Positions 15,348 to 18,789 of a stretch of DNA of 18,789 bases are shown piece by piece; positions within the stretch are counted from its first letter, which is position 1, and every line of letters begins with the position of its first letter. The stretch is from the NCBI GenBank assembly GCA_031372765.1, contig JANMLW010000145.1, positions 1 to 18,789 on the forward strand, read 5' to 3'. The DNA is from JADCCX01 sp031372765. Its GTDB lineage: Bacteria > Pseudomonadota > Alphaproteobacteria > Rhizobiales > Beijerinckiaceae. Both the position numbers and the translations under genes were made by a program. Below the pieces are notes generated by a model. That model saw only the letters and a program-made list of their open reading frames with translations. It was not told the DNA's origin and did no database searches.

Positions 15348-15379
15348 CCCGGATGGGCCTTACCCTGTCCGGGAATTTT
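15348..15379. terminator. Candidate terminator between convergent pilin and rhodanese genes
   Basis: CCCGGA (15348-15353) and TCCGGG (15368-15373) form a stem with an inner GGG/CCC pairing round a CCTTA loop, followed on the plus strand by AATTTT. It lies about 105 bases after the pilin stop codon and 12 bases past the end of the rhodanese gene, so it may serve either strand. A second hairpin, CAATCAGA/TCTGATTG (15251-15283), directly follows the pilin gene but has no T-run. Confidence 0.5.
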
Positions 15380-15390
15380 CGTGTCTTCAC

Positions 15391-15834
15391 TCATTCGCTT
15401 TTGACGACAGGCAATCCGTGCCTTATCCAGCCCTCGTCGGCGCTGTTGCCAATCATGCCACCCTCCACGTTGATGACAGCGGCATAACCACCTTGCAGCA
15501 GGGCCTGTTGCACGGTGCGGGTGCGATTGGCTGTCCGGCAGATCAGCGCGATGGGCCTGGCGCGATCACCGCCCGTCAGTTTAGCCAGTTTGGCCACAAA
15601 CAGTGGATCCGTCATATCGATCCTGTGGGCATTTTCGGCCACGCCAGTTTCCTGCCATTCCTCTGGTGTGCGGATGTCGATGAGGATCATCTTCTTATCG
15701 GCGACCAGTTTAGCCACCTCAAGAGGCGTCATGTTGACGGGATAAGTGGGGGTAGTGGTCTGTGCCATGGCGGAGCCTGTCACGAAGGTTGCGATAAAGA
15801 GCAAGGCAGTGCGTCGCGATAAGGAGTTACTCAT
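15391..15834 (-). CDS. Exported rhodanese-domain protein
   Basis: This 147-residue protein has a signal peptide (SLSRRTALLFIATFVTGSAMA, with cleavage expected after residue 24) followed by a single rhodanese domain. Domain features are ILIDIRTPEEW (50-60), the active-site loop beginning at Cys99 (C-R-T-A-N-R), and INVEGGM (121-127). Such single-domain proteins transfer or bind sulfane sulfur or act in thiol chemistry in the periplasm. The double Arg in the leader could be Tat-like, but the motif is incomplete. The start codon overlaps the end of the exported lyase gene by 4 bases (ATGA), so the two products are probably made together. The catalytic Cys is intact; the physiological sulfur donor and acceptor are unknown. 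Confidence 0.87.
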   Translation of the reverse strand: MSNSLSRRTALLFIATFVTGSAMAQTTTPTYPVNMTPLEVAKLVADKKMILIDIRTPEEWQETGVAENAHRIDMTDPLFVAKLAKLTGGDRARPIALICRTANRTRTVQQALLQGGYAAVINVEGGMIGNSADEGWIRHGLPVVKSE

Positions 15835-17375
15835 TGCGCGGCCATGGCAAGTTTTGCGAAATCCTGATTAAGCCGGGCGATCGCAGCATCAATCCTTGCT
15901 CGCCTGTCCTGCACCCATGTCTGCTGTGCGGTCAAATTCCTGTAAGCCAGTCCAATCATGCGGATCATCTCCGATGGCTGTGGTCCACCTGAAGTAGCCC
16001 GGTTCCTGATGATGGCAACGGGATCGAGCGTAGCGCGAAATTCGGTTTCATTCATGGGCAAGACGTCACTGCCACCGTACTCAGCCACAGCCTTCTTGTA
16101 GATGATCTGTGCCTGATCATAGGGGAAATCCAAAGGCTTGATGTTGTTCAGCTTGGCATGATCGACAATATCCGAGGCAAAGTGATGGCCGACACGGAAG
16201 GGCAGTTTGTATTTGCGCATCAGCACATCGGCCAATTCCTGCGAGGCGGTCCAGTCGCTGTTGAGTTCTTCAAGGGCGCGTTCGGGGCTGATCACGAGTG
16301 AATTGATGATTTTGTCGGTTGCCAACAGGACCGCAATGGCGCTTTTCACCATATCGGAATTGTGCCGCACTTCCTTGGCATCGCCCATACCGATGGGAAT
16401 GTTATGCGCCCGCAGCACGGGCCCCATTGCCAGCGCAATGGCGGTGGATGCATCACGCCGCGTGTTGTTGAGGATGCCAGGGTTGCGTTTTTGCGGCATG
16501 GCGCTGGATACATAGGTGTTGCCATCCCCTTCCGTGATCAGGATCCACGGGCGCGACTGGGCATACTGTGTCATCGTATCTTCGATGAAATGCCCGACAT
16601 GCAGTGCAATGCTGGTGACAATCGCGCCGACTTCGACAGGATGCTCTGTAGAGGATATCTGCGCCGCATCGTAGGCGTTATCGACAAGTGCAGCAAAACC
16701 CAGATAGTCCGCCATGCGCTGACGGTTCAGTGGCCAGCTGGTGCCGTTGAGCACCGTTGTGCCCATGGGTGAGCGGTCAATGCGGACGTAGGCTTCGCGG
16801 ATACGCTGCGCATCGCGCTCAAAACCAGCGACAATGCCAAGCAGATAATGACCATAGGTGTTGGGCTGCGCCGCGACACCATTGGTGTAGTTAGGGACGA
16901 CGGTCGCGGCATGCCTTTCCGCTTGGCGGACCAGACTTTGCGTGGTTTTGATGATTTGCTCGGACAAAGCCAGCAAATCCTCGCGCAGGATCGCTGCACG
17001 GTAGGTGGCGTGCATGTCCTGGCTGGACCGGCCTGCGTGAAGCAGCGTAATATCCTGACCGGCGGCTTCGATGAGGCGCGGCTCGAAAGTGATAACGGTG
17101 GAAGGCCTGCGCCCGCCGGTTGCATCGCCATCCTTCATGACCTTGACGATCCCTGCCGCGATCTTGCCGATCTTGGCGCGATCCAGCAGCCCCTCATCGG
17201 TGTTGATGACGGCGGTGGCCTTGTTCATCTGGCCAAGCCAGAAGAACTCATCACGTACCGGCGCTTTCTGGGCATTTACGGCAGGAATCAGGATTGAAGT
17301 CGTCAGCATCAAGCCAACAAACAGGGGGAGCGTACGTTGCCACCAAGACGATTGATTACCAGCAGTTGCGTTCAT
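15831..17375 (-). CDS. Exported argininosuccinate-lyase/fumarase-superfamily protein
   Basis: This 514-residue protein combines a clear N-terminal signal peptide (hydrophobic residues about 16-30, AVNA-Q cleavage near 35) with a complete lyase domain of the aspartase/fumarase/argininosuccinate lyase superfamily. The superfamily signature is SSAMPQKRNP (290-299), where Ser290/Ser291 occupy the catalytic-loop position. Further motifs are LHAGRSSQDMHAT (112-124), which corresponds to the GRSRNDQ region of argininosuccinate lyase, and AAQPNTYGHYLL (168-179). These enzymes cleave C-N or C-O bonds with release of fumarate, normally in the cytoplasm. ATG at 17375 has AGAGGTG 5 bases upstream; a TTG at 17423 is less likely. 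It is followed by an exported rhodanese in a 4-base overlap. Substrate is unknown. A secreted location is read from the leader, not known. Confidence 0.85.
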   Translation of the reverse strand: MNATAGNQSSWWQRTLPLFVGLMLTTSILIPAVNAQKAPVRDEFFWLGQMNKATAVINTDEGLLDRAKIGKIAAGIVKVMKDGDATGGRRPSTVITFEPRLIEAAGQDITLLHAGRSSQDMHATYRAAILREDLLALSEQIIKTTQSLVRQAERHAATVVPNYTNGVAAQPNTYGHYLLGIVAGFERDAQRIREAYVRIDRSPMGTTVLNGTSWPLNRQRMADYLGFAALVDNAYDAAQISSTEHPVEVGAIVTSIALHVGHFIEDTMTQYAQSRPWILITEGDGNTYVSSAMPQKRNPGILNNTRRDASTAIALAMGPVLRAHNIPIGMGDAKEVRHNSDMVKSAIAVLLATDKIINSLVISPERALEELNSDWTASQELADVLMRKYKLPFRVGHHFASDIVDHAKLNNIKPLDFPYDQAQIIYKKAVAEYGGSDVLPMNETEFRATLDPVAIIRNRATSGGPQPSEMIRMIGLAYRNLTAQQTWVQDRRARIDAAIARLNQDFAKLAMAAQ

Positions 17376-17407
17376 GTTTGCACCTCTTGAGTTGATGGTG
17401 TTGCCGC

Positions 17408-17423
17408 TTGACGATAGAGTCAA
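17408..17423. promoter_or_regulatory. Inverted repeat upstream of the exported lyase gene
   Basis: TTGAC-N6-GTCAA forms a perfect 5-base-arm palindrome, 33-48 bases before the lyase ATG. On the minus strand it can be read as the -35 box TTGACT with no good -10 partner, or as a small operator. It is short enough to be chance. Confidence 0.3.
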
Positions 17424-17453
17424 CTCGGCATTCCCTCACTTCAAGGTGATTGC

Positions 17454-17487
17454 CAAGGGCACCCCTCGAGAAACGAAGGTGCCCTTG
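17454..17487 (-). terminator. Strong hairpin after leuA
   Basis: CAAGGGCACC (17454-17463) and GGTGCCCTTG (17478-17487) form a 10-base perfect stem with a 14-base loop. It lies 37 bases past the leuA stop codon on the minus strand. Downstream bases on the minus strand (GCAATCACC) contain no U-run, so the hairpin may terminate with help or protect the 3' end of leuA mRNA. Confidence 0.6.
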
Positions 17488-17524
17488 ATTCTGATCATTG
17501 TCTTGCCTCGACACCAAGGCGAGA

Positions 17525-18789
17525 TCAGCCCAAAGCCGTTGAATGCAAGCGCGCGCCCCGTGCCGTGAGCTTGTTCAGCGCCGAGAGATACGCCTTTGCA
17601 GATGCTACCAGTGTATCGGGATCAGATGATTTGCCCGTAACCGAGCGGCCTTCGGCTGCCAGGCGCACGGACACTTCCGCTTGCGCATCGGTGCCCTCTG
17701 TTACGGCATGGACCTGATAAAGCTCCAGCACCGCCTTGTGGGGCACGATCTTCTGGATGGCATTGAAGGTGGCATCCACAGGCCCATTGCCACTGGATTG
17801 AACGGTCTGGTGCGTGCCATCAAGATCAAGCGTCAATGTGGCTGACTGCGGCCCCATGGTGCCCGCAATGACAATGAGCGCCACCACCTTCATGCGGTCG
17901 GCTGCCGACGCTATGCCGTCATCCAGCAATGCCTCGATATCTTCGTCGTACACGTGCTTCTTCCGGTCAGCCAAAGCCTTGAACCGGTTGAATGCATCCT
18001 CGATGGCGTTGTCACCCAGCGCATAGCCCAGTTCTGTCACCTTGGTCTTGAAAGCTGCACGGCCGGAATGCTTGCCCATCACCAGCGAAGTCTTGGAGAC
18101 ACCGACGGAGGCGGGCGTCATGATCTCGTAGGTGTTGGCGTTCTTCAGCATGCCATCCTGATGAATGCCGCTTTCGTGGGCAAAGGCGTTCCTGCCCACT
18201 ATCGCTTTATTGTACTGAACCGGGAAAGATGCCGCCGCTGACACGAGCTTGGAGGCGCGGTTCAGCATCGTCGCCTCGATGCCGGTGGTGTAAGGCAAAA
18301 TATCAGAACGGGTTTTCAGCGCCATAACCACTTCTTCGAGCGCGGCATTGCCCGCCCGCTCGCCAATGCCGTTGATGGTGCATTCGATCTGTCTTGCGCC
18401 GCCCGCCAGGGCCGCCAGCGAGTTGGCGACCGCCACGCCAAGATCATTGTGGCAATGGGCTGAAAAGATCGCCTTGTCGGCGTTCGGAACCCGGTTGAGC
18501 ACAGCGGCGAACATTGCCTGATATTCCTCAGGCATGGCATAGCCTACGGTATCGGGCAGGTTGATGGTGGTTGCACCGGCGGCAATCGCGGTTTCGATGG
18601 TCCGGCAGAGATAGTCGATGGGGGTGCGTGTCGCATCCATCGCTGACCATTCCACGTCTTCCACCAGGTTGCGGGCGCGCGCCACGGTGGATTTGATGAT
18701 CTCGATTACCTCATCTTCAGTTTTACGCATCTGGAACTGCAAATGGATGGGGGAAGTGGACACAAAGGTATGGATGCGGCCGCGTTGCG
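17525..18789 (-). CDS. leuA: 2-isopropylmalate synthase, 5' end beyond window
   Basis: LeuA condenses acetyl-CoA with 2-oxoisovalerate in the first committed step of leucine synthesis. The 421 visible codons begin mid-protein with RGRIHTFVSTSPIHLQFQMR and continue in frame to the window edge, so the true start lies to the right. The catalytic barrel includes the metal-binding HCHNDLGVAVANS and NGIGERAGN segments. The second half (from about residue 290 of this fragment) is the LeuA allosteric domain that senses leucine, with GTMGPQSATLTLDL and SGNGPVDATFNAI. A GTG in the visible part is not a start. No frameshift is seen. It is followed by a strong hairpin, then the exported lyase gene on the same strand. 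Confidence 0.95.
   Translation of the reverse strand, partial: QRGRIHTFVSTSPIHLQFQMRKTEDEVIEIIKSTVARARNLVEDVEWSAMDATRTPIDYLCRTIETAIAAGATTINLPDTVGYAMPEEYQAMFAAVLNRVPNADKAIFSAHCHNDLGVAVANSLAALAGGARQIECTINGIGERAGNAALEEVVMALKTRSDILPYTTGIEATMLNRASKLVSAAASFPVQYNKAIVGRNAFAHESGIHQDGMLKNANTYEIMTPASVGVSKTSLVMGKHSGRAAFKTKVTELGYALGDNAIEDAFNRFKALADRKKHVYDEDIEALLDDGIASAADRMKVVALIVIAGTMGPQSATLTLDLDGTHQTVQSSGNGPVDATFNAIQKIVPHKAVLELYQVHAVTEGTDAQAEVSVRLAAEGRSVTGKSSDPDTLVASAKAYLSALNKLTARGARLHSTALG

Noticed and set aside
15418..15822. 134-codon plus-strand frame opposite the rhodanese gene
   Set aside because: Its opposite strand encodes an intact signal peptide and rhodanese domain, so this is a shadow.
18761..18763. 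GTG as a start codon for leuA
   Set aside because: Upstream in-frame codons to the window edge read QRGRIHTF, a conserved LeuA segment, so the gene is cut by the window and begins further to the right.
1..18789. CRISPR arrays, insertion sequences, prophage or integrase genes
   Set aside because: No regularly spaced repeats, no transposase or integrase-like protein, and no att-like duplication at the tRNA 3' end was found on reading both strands.

Overview
The window reads as a chromosomal segment of an alphaproteobacterium, most likely of the order Hyphomicrobiales (Rhizobiales). This is inferred from the protein sequences (RuvB, LeuA, formate dehydrogenase and its DUF3305/DUF3306 partners), from an elongator tRNA-Met with a G1:U72 pair, and from a lone Flp pilin. 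I cannot name the genus from sequence alone. Coding density is high. No gene-free stretch exceeds 300 bases; the longest are about 190 bases (14563-14751) and 241 bases (14829-15069). Nearly everything is on the minus strand. The exceptions are the large Fe-S protein (8432-10513) and the Flp pilin (15070-15243).

Region 1 (1-10513) is a formate dehydrogenase locus. Nine tightly packed minus-strand genes run from 8350 down to 70: a biotin/lipoate-ligase-like protein, DUF6505, DUF6352, DUF3305 and DUF3306 proteins, an unusual helix-turn-helix/TorD fusion, a small Tat-signal protein (FdhX type), the molybdenum/tungsten catalytic subunit FdhA (Cys type, Tat-exported) and the four-cluster electron-transfer subunit FdhB. 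Most junctions overlap by 1-14 bases. The one real gap (4679-4767) lies before the HTH-TorD gene and carries two inverted repeats and a direct repeat, so a second, regulated promoter is plausible there. A hairpin (30-57) follows fdhB, and no membrane (gamma) subunit is seen. Divergent from the operon is a 693-residue Fe-S protein with four ferredoxin-type Cys motifs.

Region 2 (10569-14828) holds housekeeping and accessory genes: a small YjbR/MmcQ protein, ruvB with a 108-base inverted-repeat element just after its stop codon, a glutathione-S-transferase-like gene 4 bases behind a long-chain acyl-CoA ligase gene, and tRNA-Met(CAU) with a good -35 box.

Region 3 (14829-18789) has an orphan 57-residue Flp pilin on the plus strand. 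On the minus strand are an exported rhodanese-domain protein that overlaps by 4 bases an exported argininosuccinate-lyase/fumarase-superfamily protein, then a strong terminator hairpin and the 3' part of leuA, which continues past the window edge.

How they work together: FdhA and FdhB form the periplasmic formate-oxidising core. The Tat-leader protein, the TorD-type chaperone and the conserved DUF proteins probably serve maturation, export or electron transfer. The most unusual points are the DNA-binding domain fused to the FDH chaperone beside palindromic sites, and the periplasmic lyase-rhodanese pair.
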